From: Candidatus Levybacteria bacterium RIFCSPHIGHO2_01_FULL_36_15b
GTDB lineage: Bacteria > Patescibacteria > Microgenomatia > Levybacterales > UBA12049
Length of the DNA stretch: 64,000 nucleotides
Direction: 5' to 3'
NCBI GenBank assembly: GCA_001782045.1
Contig: MFNK01000009.1
Location: forward strand, 18,240-82,239
Below the pieces are notes generated by a model. The model was not told the origin of the DNA, did not search any database, and saw nothing but the letters and a program-made list of their open reading frames with translations. This document shows, one piece after another, positions 48,729 to 57,558 of this stretch; position 1 is the first letter of the stretch; each line of letters opens with the position of its first letter. Made by a program: the position numbers and the translations under genes.

Positions 48729-49013
48729 ATGGGACGAAGCACTAAAAAGGGTCCATTTGTTGATCCTAAATTAATTAAAAAAGTTAATTTACAAAAACAG
48801 ACCGGTGATAAATCGGCGATTAAAACATGGAAAAGATCGTCCCAAATTCCGCCGGAATTTGTCGGACATACGTTTGCTGTTCATAACGGAAGAAATTTTA
48901 TAAACGTGTTAGTCCTTGAAGGAATGGTAGGACATAGGCTTGGCGAATTTGCGCCTACTAGAACATTTAGATCTCACGGAAGAGTAGTAGCAAGGGAGAT
49001 AAGTAAAACTTAA
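48729..49013 (+). CDS. rpsS: 30S ribosomal protein S19
   Basis: ATG at 48729 gives the usual 94-residue S19 beginning MGRSTKKGPFVDPKLI; an upstream in-frame start would overlap rplB. WKRSSQIPPEFVGHTFAVHN and GHRLGEFAPTRTFRSHG are typical. S19 forms the 30S head with S13. Confidence 0.97.
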   Translation: MGRSTKKGPFVDPKLIKKVNLQKQTGDKSAIKTWKRSSQIPPEFVGHTFAVHNGRNFINVLVLEGMVGHRLGEFAPTRTFRSHGRVVAREISKT

Positions 49014-49014
49014 T

Positions 49015-49431
49015 ATGGAAATTATTGCAGTTTCAAAATCAGTTAGGGTTGCACCAAGAAAAGTAAGACTGGTTGCGGATTCGGTAAGAAAAATGCCAAT
49101 TGAAGACGCGCTTGCCACACTTGGGCTTATAAACAAAAGAGGAGCTGTGGCAATAAGCAAAACATTAAAGAGTGCAATTTCAAATGCTAAAAATAATAAT
49201 AAATTGGAGAAGGATATGTTAATTATAAAATCTATAGAAGTAGCAGAGGCACCATTTTATAAAAGATTTAGACCTTCAACTCGCGGAAGAGTACATCCTT
49301 ATAAAAGAAGAGGAAGCCATATTAAAATAATTTTATCCGAAAAAAATGTTCAGCTTGGGGCTAAATCAAAAACCGTAACGGTAAGGCAAGAAAAAGAAAA
49401 AAAGGAGGAAAAAAGTGGGACAAAAAGTTAA
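49015..49431 (+). CDS. rplV: 50S ribosomal protein L22
   Basis: L22 (138 aa) contributes a tunnel-lining hairpin, seen here as APFYKRFRPSTRGRVHPYKR. The last 25 residues are a Lys/Glu extension. It overlaps rpsC by 17 bases, and the rpsC ribosome binding site lies in this tail. Confidence 0.96.
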   Translation: MEIIAVSKSVRVAPRKVRLVADSVRKMPIEDALATLGLINKRGAVAISKTLKSAISNAKNNNKLEKDMLIIKSIEVAEAPFYKRFRPSTRGRVHPYKRRGSHIKIILSEKNVQLGAKSKTVTVRQEKEKKEEKSGTKS

Positions 49432-50059
49432 TCCTAAAATATTAAGACTTGGTGTTGGTTTAAACTGGACAAGCAGATGGTTTGATGACGTAAAGTACAA
49501 AGATACTCTGCTTGAAGATTACATAATTAGAAAATCATTGATGGAAAGGCTTAAGAACGCCGGTATTGCAGAAATAGATATTGAAAGAAGTATTAACAGT
49601 ATTAAGATAACTGCTTATGTTTCAAAACCCGGAATGGTAATTGGAAGAGGAGGAACAGGACTAGAGGAATTAAAAGCATTTCTTTCAAAACTTTTAGACA
49701 AGAAACAAGTGAAAAATCAATACAAAATAGATACTCAGGTTGAACCGATTAAAGACCCTAATTTAAATGCATATTTGGTTGGAAGAAATATCTCAGACCA
49801 GCTTGCAAGAAGACTTCCGGCTAAAAGAGTTATGAAATCAACTGCGGAAAGAGTTATGGCAAGCGGTGCACAAGGAGTAAGGATAGTGCTGTCGGGAAGA
49901 ATCGGTGGTGCGGAAATCGGAAGAAGAGAAAAAATTCAGCAGGGAACTGTTCCGTTATCAACCATTAGAGAAAATATAGATTATGCATCCGTTCCTTCGC
50001 TTACAAAAAAAGGATATATAGGAGTAAAAGTTTGGATTCATAAGGAGGAAGAAAAATAA
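49415..50059 (+). CDS. rpsC: 30S ribosomal protein S3
   Basis: The start is GTG at 49415, preceded by AAAGGAGG. S3 (214 aa) has the KH domain (GMVIGRGGTGLEELKAFL) and C-terminal domain (SGRIGGAEIGRREKIQQGTV). It helps to unwind mRNA at the ribosome entry site. Confidence 0.97.
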   Translation: MGQKVNPKILRLGVGLNWTSRWFDDVKYKDTLLEDYIIRKSLMERLKNAGIAEIDIERSINSIKITAYVSKPGMVIGRGGTGLEELKAFLSKLLDKKQVKNQYKIDTQVEPIKDPNLNAYLVGRNISDQLARRLPAKRVMKSTAERVMASGAQGVRIVLSGRIGGAEIGRREKIQQGTVPLSTIRENIDYASVPSLTKKGYIGVKVWIHKEEEK

Positions 50060-50470
50060 ATGTTAGTTCCAAGGCGTGCTAAATATAGAAAACAAATGAG
50101 GGGAACAATGAAAGGTAATTCATACAGAGGAATAACTGTTTCTTTTGGAGACTTTGGTTTAATGAGCGAAGGCACTGCTTGGGTTAGTGCAAGGCAAATA
50201 GAAGCGGCAAGAAGAGCAATAACTCATTATACACAAAGAGGGGGAAGAGTTTGGATAAGAATCTTTCCGGATAAACCGATTACAAAAAAACCTGCAGAAA
50301 CAAGAATGGGTTCCGGAAAAGGAGATGTAGCCGAATTTGTAGCAAGAGTTAAGCCCGGCAGAATTTTATTTGAAATGGGTGGAACTACAAAAGAAATAGC
50401 ATATGAAGCCTTGCGACTAGCAGGACATAAATTGAATATAAAAACAAGAGTGGTAGAAAAGGAAAATTAA
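50060..50470 (+). CDS. rplP: 50S ribosomal protein L16
   Basis: L16 (136 aa) contacts the A-site tRNA elbow. KYRKQMRGTMKGNSYRG, WVSARQIEAARRAITHYTQR and ETRMGSGKGDVAEFVARVKP are typical. It starts directly after the rpsC stop. Confidence 0.97.
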   Translation: MLVPRRAKYRKQMRGTMKGNSYRGITVSFGDFGLMSEGTAWVSARQIEAARRAITHYTQRGGRVWIRIFPDKPITKKPAETRMGSGKGDVAEFVARVKPGRILFEMGGTTKEIAYEALRLAGHKLNIKTRVVEKEN

Positions 50471-50494
50471 TATTTCGATAAACTCAATATAATT

Positions 50495-50716
50495 ATGAAA
50501 AGCAAAGATAAAAAAGATTTATTTACAAAAAGCTTAACAGAACTTAAAAAAAAATTAAGTGACGGTAGAGACGAGTTGTTTAATTTAAAACTAGATTTAT
50601 CGCAAAATAAATTAAAAAATACAAAATCTATAACGTTAAAAAGAAAAGAAATTGCTTTGATTTTAACAGCTTTAAGAGAAAAGGAGTATGAAAATGCAAA
50701 AAACACTAATAGGTAA
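50495..50716 (+). CDS. rpmC: 50S ribosomal protein L29
   Basis: The 73-aa two-helix protein shows the L29 pattern ELKKKLSDGRDELFNLKLDL and KRKEIALILTALREKE. It lies between L16 and S17 as in other bacteria and overlaps the start of rpsQ. Confidence 0.93.
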   Translation: MKSKDKKDLFTKSLTELKKKLSDGRDELFNLKLDLSQNKLKNTKSITLKRKEIALILTALREKEYENAKNTNR

Positions 50717-50927
50717 AATAGTTTCATTAAAAACCGAAGGAACAGCAGTAGTTGAGGTAACTAGAAAAACTGCTCATCCTTTATATAAAAAGCTTATGAA
50801 AAGGAGCAAAAAATATAAAGTTGATACGGCAGGTATGAATTTGGAACTTGGCCAAAGAGTTAAAGTAGGCTCGATTAAAAAGATGTCAAAAGACAAATAT
50901 TTTAAAGTTATTACAGTACTAAAATGA
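50694..50927 (+). CDS. rpsQ: 30S ribosomal protein S17
   Basis: ATG at 50694 is preferred to the ATG 6 bases upstream because GGAG then has normal spacing. The 77-aa OB-fold protein has GKIVSLKTEGTAVVEVTRK and HPLYKKLMKRSKKYKVD. It overlaps rpmC by 23 bases. Confidence 0.95.
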   Translation: MQKTLIGKIVSLKTEGTAVVEVTRKTAHPLYKKLMKRSKKYKVDTAGMNLELGQRVKVGSIKKMSKDKYFKVITVLK

Positions 50928-51298
50928 TACAGCACAGAACAATACTAACAGTTGCAGATAATTCAGGAGCAAGAAGATTGCAGGTAATTCATGTTTTCGG
51001 AGGGCACAAAAGAAAATTTGGATTCTTAGGCGATATTTTAAATTGCGTTGTTAAAGATGCATCACCAACCGGTCAAGTAAAGGCAAGTGAAATAGTAAAA
51101 GTTGTATTAGTTAGAAGCAGGAAAGAACATAAAAGAGAAGACGGATCATACGTTAGGTTTTCGGATAACGCAGGAGTCTTAATTGATAATGACAAAGATA
51201 AAAACCCAAGAGGCACCAGAATTTTTGGGCCAATTGCAAGAGAGATAAGAGACAGAGGTTTTGCAAAAATTGCCAGTATGGCTATTGAGGTAGTTTAA
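50924..51298 (+). CDS. rplN: 50S ribosomal protein L14
   Basis: L14 (124 aa) lies at the subunit interface. TILTVADNSGARRLQVIHV and VLVRSRKEHKREDGSYVRF are typical. It is coupled to rpsQ by ATGA. Confidence 0.97.
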   Translation: MIQHRTILTVADNSGARRLQVIHVFGGHKRKFGFLGDILNCVVKDASPTGQVKASEIVKVVLVRSRKEHKREDGSYVRFSDNAGVLIDNDKDKNPRGTRIFGPIAREIRDRGFAKIASMAIEVV

Positions 51299-51299
51299 T

Positions 51300-51605
51300 A
51301 TGAAACTTAAAAAAGGCGATAACGTAAAAGTCATAAAAGGAAAGGACAAAGGAAAAAACGGAAAAATAGAAAAAGTTTTCCCAAAGGCCAAAAAAGTGCT
51401 CGTTGCAAATATTAATTTATTCAAAAGACACTTAAAAGCAAGGAGTCAAAATCAGCCTTCGGAAATTGTAACTTTAACTAAACCAATTTCTGAAGCAAGC
51501 GTTGCTTTTGTTTGTCCAAAATGTTCTAAAGTTTCTCGAATTGGATATAAAATTCAAAAAGGTGTAAAATCTAGAATTTGCACAAATTGTAAATCGGAAA
51601 TTTAA
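51300..51605 (+). CDS. rplX: 50S ribosomal protein L24
   Basis: L24 (101 aa) has the KOW motif (KKGDNVKVIKGKDKGKNG) and a C-terminal CPKC...CTNC pair, a likely zinc ribbon, retained here. It starts one base after rplN. Confidence 0.96.
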   Translation: MKLKKGDNVKVIKGKDKGKNGKIEKVFPKAKKVLVANINLFKRHLKARSQNQPSEIVTLTKPISEASVAFVCPKCSKVSRIGYKIQKGVKSRICTNCKSEI

Positions 51606-51606
51606 A

Positions 51607-52146
51607 ATGAATACTTTACAACAAAATTATACCGAAAACATATCTAAAAAATTAAAAGAAGACTTAGGTATTAAAAATGTAAATAGAATTCCTAAGCTTT
51701 CTAAAATTGTACTTAATATGGGAGTTAAGGGTGCATTAGACGATAAAAAAAATATAGAAAAAGCAGCCGAGATTTTAGCACTTATTTCGGGTCAAAAACC
51801 GGCAGTTATGAAAGCAAAAAAATCAATATCGACATTTAAATTAAGAGAAGGAGATCCGGTTGGAGTTATGGTAACCTTGCGGGGCAGAAGGATGTATGAT
51901 TTTTATCAAAAACTGACATCAATCGTTTTCCCAAGACTTAGAGATTTCCATGGAGTAAAATTAGGAAGCTTTGACGGTAGAGGAAATTATACTTTGGGTT
52001 TTGCGGAAAGCACTGTTTTTCCGGAAATAGATCCAAGCAAAGCAGACTTACAGCAGGGACTTGAAATTTCTATTGTAACAACTGCCGAAAAAGATGATGA
52101 AGGAAGGGAGTTACTAAAGGCACTTGGAATGCCTTTTCAAAAATAA
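51607..52146 (+). CDS. rplE: 50S ribosomal protein L5
   Basis: L5 (179 aa) binds 5S rRNA. VLNMGVKGALDDKKNIEKAA, KAKKSISTFKLREGDPVGVM and DFHGVKLGSFDGRGNYTLG are characteristic. Confidence 0.97.
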   Translation: MNTLQQNYTENISKKLKEDLGIKNVNRIPKLSKIVLNMGVKGALDDKKNIEKAAEILALISGQKPAVMKAKKSISTFKLREGDPVGVMVTLRGRRMYDFYQKLTSIVFPRLRDFHGVKLGSFDGRGNYTLGFAESTVFPEIDPSKADLQQGLEISIVTTAEKDDEGRELLKALGMPFQK

Positions 52147-52148
52147 AT

Positions 52149-52334
52149 ATGGCTAAAAAGTCGGACATAGTTAAATTTCAGAAAAAACAAAAGTTCTCTA
52201 CAAGAGATAAGAATAGATGCAATATTTGCGGTAGAGCAAGGGGTTATATGAGAAGATTTGGAATTTGTAGAATTTGTTTTAGAGAACTTGCACAGAAAGG
52301 AGAATTACCGGGAGTTATTAAAGCTACCTGGTAA
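52149..52334 (+). CDS. rpsN: 30S ribosomal protein S14, zinc type
   Basis: The short (61 aa) zinc-binding form: RCNICGRARGYMRRFGICRI has two CxxC pairs, as in the type Z S14 of many Gram-positives and CPR. Confidence 0.97.
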   Translation: MAKKSDIVKFQKKQKFSTRDKNRCNICGRARGYMRRFGICRICFRELAQKGELPGVIKATW

Positions 52335-52340
52335 ATTAAT

Positions 52341-52733
52341 ATGAATCATTTAGTATCTGATTTTGTAATTAGAATAAAAAATAGCGCAATTGCTAAAAGA
52401 AAAGAGGTTATTTTGCCGCATTCAAAAATTAATAAAGAGATCGGCAAAGTTTTGGTACGGGAAGGTTTTTTGGAGGACTTAAAAGAAGAAGGGGAAAAAG
52501 GAAAAAAGAGTTTAAGAGCGACTATAAAATATGAAAATAGAATTCCTGTTTTAACCGATATAGAAGTAATTTCAAAACCATCTTTAAGAGTTTATGGAAA
52601 CATAAAAAAGATTAACGAAATAAAAAAGAGAGGCAGAAGAAGAGTAATAGTTTCAACCAGTAAAGGACTTATGACATCAGAAGAAGCACAGAAAAAGGGA
52701 GTTGGAGGAGAAATACTTTTCGCCATTTGGTAA
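52341..52733 (+). CDS. rpsH: 30S ribosomal protein S8
   Basis: S8 (130 aa) has DFVIRIKNSAIAKRKEVILP and the C-terminal IVSTSKGLMTSEEAQKKGVG motif. S8 commonly regulates the spc operon; no S8-binding mimic is evident here. Confidence 0.97.
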   Translation: MNHLVSDFVIRIKNSAIAKRKEVILPHSKINKEIGKVLVREGFLEDLKEEGEKGKKSLRATIKYENRIPVLTDIEVISKPSLRVYGNIKKINEIKKRGRRRVIVSTSKGLMTSEEAQKKGVGGEILFAIW

Positions 52734-52737
52734 AAAT

Positions 52738-53298
52738 ATGTCAAAGATTGCAAAAAAACCAATTATTATAAAAGAAGGAGTAACGCTTATAAATAATGGC
52801 GGGGTGGTTACCGTATCAGGACCAAAAGGAAGTTTAGTATTTAATATTCCAACAGGAGTTGAAACCGAAATAAACGATGGTAAGGTAATGATAAGAGCGA
52901 AAAGTAAAAATCCGCAGTTAAGCCCTATGTTAGGATTAACAAGAGCATTGCTTGCAAACTTTGTTACAGGTGTAAGTGAAGGTTTTGAAAAAAAATTAGA
53001 ACTTGCAGGGGTTGGTTACAGGGCACAAGCAACGGGTGATACACTTACGCTTTCCGTTGGCTTCTCACATCCGGTTATAATAAAAGGCGAGCCGGGAATT
53101 ACTTTTAGCGTAGAAGAAAACATAATCACGGTTTCCGGTATAGACAAAATACTTGTGGGAAATACGGCAGCTAAAGTTAGAAACATAAGACCTCCGGAGC
53201 CATATAAGGGCAAGGGCATAAAATATGTAGGAGAAAGAATAAGAAGAAAAGCAGGTAAAGCAGCCAAGGCATTAACAGGTGCAGGAGGAGCAAAATAA
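52738..53298 (+). CDS. rplF: 50S ribosomal protein L6
   Basis: ATG at 52738 follows the rpsH stop by 4 bases; earlier in-frame starts would overlap rpsH. The 186-aa protein has LELAGVGYRAQATGDTLTL and the C-terminal RPPEPYKGKGIKYVGERI motif. It is coupled to rplR by TAATG. Confidence 0.97.
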   Translation: MSKIAKKPIIIKEGVTLINNGGVVTVSGPKGSLVFNIPTGVETEINDGKVMIRAKSKNPQLSPMLGLTRALLANFVTGVSEGFEKKLELAGVGYRAQATGDTLTLSVGFSHPVIIKGEPGITFSVEENIITVSGIDKILVGNTAAKVRNIRPPEPYKGKGIKYVGERIRRKAGKAAKALTGAGGAK

Positions 53299-53627
53299 TG
53301 AAAGTACTATTAAGATCAAAAAGAAGTAGAGCAAAAACAAAAGGAAGCGCTTCTCGCCCAAGACTTTCGGTTTTTAGATCCAACAGATTTGTTTATACGC
53401 AAATAATAGATGATGAAAAAGGAGTAACATTGGTTTCAGCAAATGAAAAAGAACTTAAGCTGGAAGGCAAAGCAGTTGAAAAAGCAAAAGAACTCGGTTT
53501 ATTAATTGCAAAAAAGGCCAAAGCTGCAAAAATATCGGCTATTGTTTTTGATAGAGGATCATATAAATATCATGGAAGAGTAAAACAAATTGCGGAAGGA
53601 GCAAGAGAAGGAGGTCTTAAGTTTTAA
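53298..53627 (+). CDS. rplR: 50S ribosomal protein L18
   Basis: L18 (109 aa) binds 5S rRNA. KGSASRPRLSVFRSNRFVYT and VFDRGSYKYHGRVKQIAEGA are typical. TAATG couplings join it to both neighbours. Confidence 0.96.
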   Translation: MKVLLRSKRSRAKTKGSASRPRLSVFRSNRFVYTQIIDDEKGVTLVSANEKELKLEGKAVEKAKELGLLIAKKAKAAKISAIVFDRGSYKYHGRVKQIAEGAREGGLKF

Positions 53628-54127
53628 TGGACAGAAATATTAGAAATTTAGAATACGGAAAAAATCAGGACGGTTTTGAAGAACAAATAGTTCAGGTAAA
53701 CAGAGTTTCCAAAAAAACCAAAGGAGGAAACAAGATTGGCTTTAGCGTTCTTATGGTTGTTGGAGATAAAAAAGGAAAAGTAGGAGTTGGTTTGGGTAAA
53801 GGGGCAGATGTTTCACTCGCTATTAAAAAAGGCGTTGCTTTGGCCAAAAAACACTCGGTTCATATCCCGATAGTAAACGCAACTATACCCTTTGAGTTTA
53901 ATATTAAACTCGGAGCAGCTAAGGTACTTTTAAAGCCCGCTCCAAGAGGAAGCGGAGTAATAGCAGGAGGAGCGGTAAGAAGTGTAGTTTCCTTAGCAGG
54001 AATTGAAAACATTTCTTCCAAAGTTTTAGGAACCGATAATCAGGCAAGTAACGTTTATGCAACAATAGAAGCTTTAAAAAGACTCGCTTTAAGATATAAA
54101 AGAGAACAAAAAAGAAGGGAGAAGTAA
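53627..54127 (+). CDS. rpsE: 30S ribosomal protein S5
   Basis: S5 (166 aa) acts in decoding fidelity and mRNA unwinding. VNRVSKKTKGGNKIGFSVLM and LLKPAPRGSGVIAGGAVRSV are typical. L15 follows directly by TAATG: L30 (rpmD), usually between them, is absent. Confidence 0.97.
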   Translation: MDRNIRNLEYGKNQDGFEEQIVQVNRVSKKTKGGNKIGFSVLMVVGDKKGKVGVGLGKGADVSLAIKKGVALAKKHSVHIPIVNATIPFEFNIKLGAAKVLLKPAPRGSGVIAGGAVRSVVSLAGIENISSKVLGTDNQASNVYATIEALKRLALRYKREQKRREK

Positions 54128-54567
54128 TGAGTTTAAATAATTTATCTAAAATAAAAAAGAGGGGCAAAAAAAGATTAGGTCAAGGTCATGGAAGCGGCAG
54201 AGTAAAAACTGCAGGCAGAGGCACTAAGGGTCAAAACTCAAGAGGCAAGATTTCTTTAAGCTTCGAAGGTGGAGCTTTGCCTTTAATCAAGCGCCTTCCT
54301 TTTAGAAGAGGAAAGGGTAGAAACAGATCATTTAAAAAGACCCCGATTATTGTTAATATAAAAGTACTGGAGCTTTTAAAAGATAAAAGCATTATTGACT
54401 TAAGTGCATTGATTAAAGGACGCATAGTTAATGAAAAAGATGCTAAAGAATACGGAGTAAAAATTTTAGGAGATGGAAAAATTACTAAGTCATTTGTAAT
54501 TAAGCTTCCAATTTCAAAACAAGCCGCAAAGAAAATAGAAAAAGCGGGCGGAAAAATAGAATTATAA
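54127..54567 (+). CDS. rplO: 50S ribosomal protein L15
   Basis: L15 (146 aa) has the Gly/Arg-rich N-terminus GKKRLGQGHGSGRVKTAGRG and the GGALPLIKRLPFRRGKG loop. It is followed 3 bases later by secY. Confidence 0.96.
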   Translation: MSLNNLSKIKKRGKKRLGQGHGSGRVKTAGRGTKGQNSRGKISLSFEGGALPLIKRLPFRRGKGRNRSFKKTPIIVNIKVLELLKDKSIIDLSALIKGRIVNEKDAKEYGVKILGDGKITKSFVIKLPISKQAAKKIEKAGGKIEL

Positions 54568-54570
54568 TAA

Positions 54571-55857
54571 ATGGATAGAATATTTGCCATTTTTAGGAAT
54601 AGTGTAAATTCTCCTGACGTACGTAAAAAAATTCTTTTCACTGCATTAATTTTTGTAGTTGCAAGAATTTTTGCTCATATCCCTGTTGCAGGAGTTGATC
54701 TTTTTCAACTTAAAGCACTTTTTGCAGAAAATCAGTTTCTGTCCCTCTTAGACATATTTTCAGGTGGTACTCTTGCAAACTTTTCCGTTATGGCTCTGGG
54801 ACTTAACCCTTATATTAATGCTTCTATTATTTTGCAGCTTTTAACAATGATTCTTCCAAAACTCGAAGCATTGTCTAAAGAAGGAGAACAAGGAAGACGC
54901 AAAATAAATCAGTATACAAGATTTCTTACAGTACCCCTTGCCGCTTTGCAGGCGGTTGGAATGTATGCGTTACTTCGCAACCAGGGAATAATAGATAATC
55001 TTTCAATAATTAGCTTAATATCCTTAATAGTTACCATGACTGCAGGAACAATGCTTCTTGTTTGGTTAGGAGAATTAATAACCGAGCGGGGAATAGGAAA
55101 CGGTATTTCACTTTTAATTTTTGCAGGAATAGTTTCCCGACTTCCGATTGTTTTTACCCAAACAGCAACAACAGTAAACGAACAAAATTTTTTCAACATT
55201 TTTGTTTTTGCCGCACTTGGCGCTTTGGTAATTGCATCTATTGTTGTAATTAATGAAGCAACCAGACAAATTACGGTTTATTACGCAAAAAGAGTTAGGG
55301 GAAATAAAATGTATGGTGGACAGTCTACTCATTTGCCTCTAAGATTAAATCAGGCCGGAGTAATTCCTATTATCTTTGCTGTCTCACTAGTGTTGCTGCC
55401 ATCTCTTATTGCCAATTATCTGGTAGTATCCAAAAATAATATTCTGCATACAATCGGAACATCAATAACGCTTTGGTTTAATCCGGAAGGAATTTTGTAT
55501 AATGTGCTGTATTTCCTGTTGGTAGTAGGATTTACTTATTTCTATACGGCAGTTGTTTTTAATCCAAAGAAAATTTCGGAAGAAATACAAAAATTCGGAG
55601 GTTTTATTCCTGGAATTAGGCCCGGAACCCCAACTGCTTCTTATTTAAATTATATTTTAACCAGAATTACTTTGGCGGGCGCAGTATTTCTTGGACTTAT
55701 AGCAATACTGCCTAATCTTGCGAGATTTTTTACAAATATCCAAAACATTGCCTTAGGAGGAACAGGTATATTAATTGTTGTTACGGTAGTTTTGGAAACT
55801 ATTAAGGCAATTGAGGCACAGCTTGTTATGAGAAACTACGAGGGTTACGCCAAATGA
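54571..55857 (+). CDS. secY: Protein translocase subunit SecY
   Basis: SecY (428 aa) is the membrane channel for secreted proteins, with about ten membrane helices. Typical parts are GLNPYINASIILQLLTMILP, KEGEQGRRKINQYTRFLT (cytoplasmic loop), GNGISLLIFAGI, STHLPLRLNQAGVIPIIFA and GGFIPGIRPGTPTASYL. Its TGA stop is the first part of the structured element that precedes adk. Confidence 0.97.
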   Translation: MDRIFAIFRNSVNSPDVRKKILFTALIFVVARIFAHIPVAGVDLFQLKALFAENQFLSLLDIFSGGTLANFSVMALGLNPYINASIILQLLTMILPKLEALSKEGEQGRRKINQYTRFLTVPLAALQAVGMYALLRNQGIIDNLSIISLISLIVTMTAGTMLLVWLGELITERGIGNGISLLIFAGIVSRLPIVFTQTATTVNEQNFFNIFVFAALGALVIASIVVINEATRQITVYYAKRVRGNKMYGGQSTHLPLRLNQAGVIPIIFAVSLVLLPSLIANYLVVSKNNILHTIGTSITLWFNPEGILYNVLYFLLVVGFTYFYTAVVFNPKKISEEIQKFGGFIPGIRPGTPTASYLNYILTRITLAGAVFLGLIAILPNLARFFTNIQNIALGGTGILIVVTVVLETIKAIEAQLVMRNYEGYAK

Positions 55858-55900
55858 CCCGTTCGGCGTTGCTCAGGGTCATAGTGAGCAGTTCGAATCT
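55854..55900 (+). promoter_or_regulatory. Pseudoknot-like start-codon element, copy 2 (adk)
   Basis: ATGACCC (55854-55860, with the secY stop TGA), TTCG, TGCTCA, GGGTCAT (55876-55882), AGTGAGCA, TTCGAATCT, then ATG. ATGACCC pairs with GGGTCAT. TGCTCA (55870-55875) pairs with TGAGCA (55885-55890), crossing the first stem. Twelve bases separate TGAG from the adk ATG. Confidence 0.7.
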
Positions 55901-56434
55901 ATGAAAATACTTTTAATAGGAATACAAGGATCCGGAAAATCAACTCAGGGAAACTTCTTGTCTGAAAAATTAAACATTCCCTATCTTTCAACGGGGCACA
56001 TATTTAGAGAACTTGCCAAAGAAAAAAGTATTGACGGCCGTTTTGTAAAAGAAACAATTAACGCAGGATTTCTTATGCCAGACAATATGACTATAAAAAT
56101 AGTAAACGATTATTTAAACAGAGCAGTATATAAAAACGGATATATACTTGATGGTTTTCCAAGAACCCTGGTGCAGGCGAAAAGTTTTAATGAAAAACTG
56201 GATAAAGCGTTTTATATAAAAGTATCCGACAAAGAAGCATTGTGGAGGTTAGCCGGAAGAGACGAATATAGGGAAGATGAAACTCTTAAGGCTATAAAAA
56301 AGAGAATAGATTTGTTTCATGAGGTTACCTTGCCGATTCTTGATTTTTATAAAGATTTAGGAATTTTAGCGGAAATAGATGGAGAAAGAACAATAGCAGA
56401 AGTCAGCGAACAAATTTACTCTCATCTTAATTAA
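55901..56434 (+). CDS. adk: Adenylate kinase, LID-less short form
   Basis: Adenylate kinase balances ATP, ADP and AMP. The 177-aa protein has the P-loop GIQGSGKSTQG (residues 7-17), the AMP-binding helix region (STGHIFRELAKE), DGFPRTLVQAK and GRDEYREDETLKAIKKRID. The LID domain (about 30-40 residues in the 214-aa enzymes) is replaced by a short turn. secY-adk-map is the conserved order. Confidence 0.93.
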   Translation: MKILLIGIQGSGKSTQGNFLSEKLNIPYLSTGHIFRELAKEKSIDGRFVKETINAGFLMPDNMTIKIVNDYLNRAVYKNGYILDGFPRTLVQAKSFNEKLDKAFYIKVSDKEALWRLAGRDEYREDETLKAIKKRIDLFHEVTLPILDFYKDLGILAEIDGERTIAEVSEQIYSHLN

Positions 56435-56438
56435 CCTC

Positions 56439-57206
56439 ATGTTAGATACAAAAACAAAACAAAAGATAAACGCAATGAAACAGGGTGGTGCAATATTGTC
56501 CTTTGTTATGAAAAAGTTAATTGATGCTGCAAAACCCGGTATTTCGGAAATCAACTTAGACAGCCTAGCTGAAAAAATCATAAAAGAAAAAGGCGGAGAG
56601 TCGGGCTTTAAAAAAGTTGATGGGTATAAGTTTACTATTTGCGTTTCTTTAAATGATGTTTGCGCACATGGAATACCAACTTCAAATAAGCTTAAAGAAG
56701 GAGATGTTTTGGGAATAGACTGCGGGGTTTATTTTAAGGGTTTTCATACAGATATGAGCGAAACTATAAGAGTTACCGGTTCAAAACCAAAAACACAAAA
56801 AGATGACAAAGATAAGTTCATAGAAATAGGAAAAAAAGTCTTAATCGAGGCTCTAAAACAGGCAAAGGAAGGAAAGCACATAGGAGACATTTCAAACACT
56901 ATACAAAGCCTTGTAGAGGTTCAAAATGGCTATTCAGTTGTCAGAAGCTTAGTAGGGCATGGAGTAGGAAAAAAACTGCATGAAAAGCCCGAAGTTCCGG
57001 GATATTTAAAAGGAAGTATTAAAGATACGCCGCGACTTTACGAAGGAATGACAATAGCAATAGAAGTTATATACAATATGGGAAAGCCCGAGCTTGTTCT
57101 TGATAAAGACGGCTGGAGTCTAAAGACAAAAGACGGAAGTACATCAGGGCTTTTTGAGAGAAGCGTTGCAATTACTAAACAGGGTCCTTTAATTCTGACC
57201 CCGTAA
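56439..57206 (+). CDS. map: Methionine aminopeptidase, type I
   Basis: This enzyme removes the initiator methionine. The 255-aa protein has the metal ligands Asp in LGIDCGVYFKGFHTDMSET (two Asp), His in LVGHGVGKKLHEKP, Glu in GMTIAIEVIY and Glu in SGLFERSVAIT. The substrate His lies in NDVCAHGIP. It follows adk by 4 bases. Confidence 0.96.
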   Translation: MLDTKTKQKINAMKQGGAILSFVMKKLIDAAKPGISEINLDSLAEKIIKEKGGESGFKKVDGYKFTICVSLNDVCAHGIPTSNKLKEGDVLGIDCGVYFKGFHTDMSETIRVTGSKPKTQKDDKDKFIEIGKKVLIEALKQAKEGKHIGDISNTIQSLVEVQNGYSVVRSLVGHGVGKKLHEKPEVPGYLKGSIKDTPRLYEGMTIAIEVIYNMGKPELVLDKDGWSLKTKDGSTSGLFERSVAITKQGPLILTP

Positions 57207-57208
57207 GT

Positions 57209-57237
57209 TGCCCTAATCAGCTCTTTTTGTTATAATT
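57209..57237 (+). promoter_or_regulatory. infA promoter
   Basis: TTGCCC, 17-base spacer, TATAAT behind the map gene. The leader before infA is about 38 bases, unusually long for this window. Confidence 0.65.
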
Positions 57238-57281
57238 GAGGTTACAAAATTCCTAAATCCAATATAAGTTGGTAAAGGGAA

Positions 57282-57506
57282 TTGTATTTTATGGCTCATC
57301 AGGGTAGTTTTGAAACAGAAGGCGTTGTTAAGGAATCTTTGCCCAACACGCTTTTTAGAGTCGAACTTGAAAACGGTAAGGTAATACTTTGTCATTTGTC
57401 CGGAAAAATGAGGATGCATTTTATTAAAATTTTACCGGGGGACAAGGTCAGAGTTGAAATGACGCCATACGATACAGAAAAGGGGAGAATTACATTTAGA
57501 ATATGA
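57282..57506 (+). CDS. infA: Translation initiation factor IF-1
   Basis: IF-1 (74 aa) is an OB-fold protein that fills the A site during initiation. GVVKESLPNTLFRVELENGK and the KIRMRF-like stretch (SGKMRMHFIKILPGDKVRVE) are complete. Its TGA stop is part of the structured element in front of rpmJ. Confidence 0.97.
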   Translation: MYFMAHQGSFETEGVVKESLPNTLFRVELENGKVILCHLSGKMRMHFIKILPGDKVRVEMTPYDTEKGRITFRI

Positions 57507-57558
57507 CCTGTTCGATATTGCTCAGGCTCGAAGAGGTCATAGTGAGGAATTAGAATCT
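57503..57558 (+). promoter_or_regulatory. Pseudoknot-like start-codon element, copy 3 (rpmJ)
   Basis: ATGACCT (57503-57509, with the infA stop) pairs with AGGTCAT (57534-57540), a compensated change of the outer pair relative to copies 1 and 2. TTCGA, GCTCA, AGTGAG and GAATCT are conserved. An insertion GGCTCGAAG (57525-57533) offers another partner for TTCGA. Twelve bases separate TGAG from the rpmJ ATG. Confidence 0.7.
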
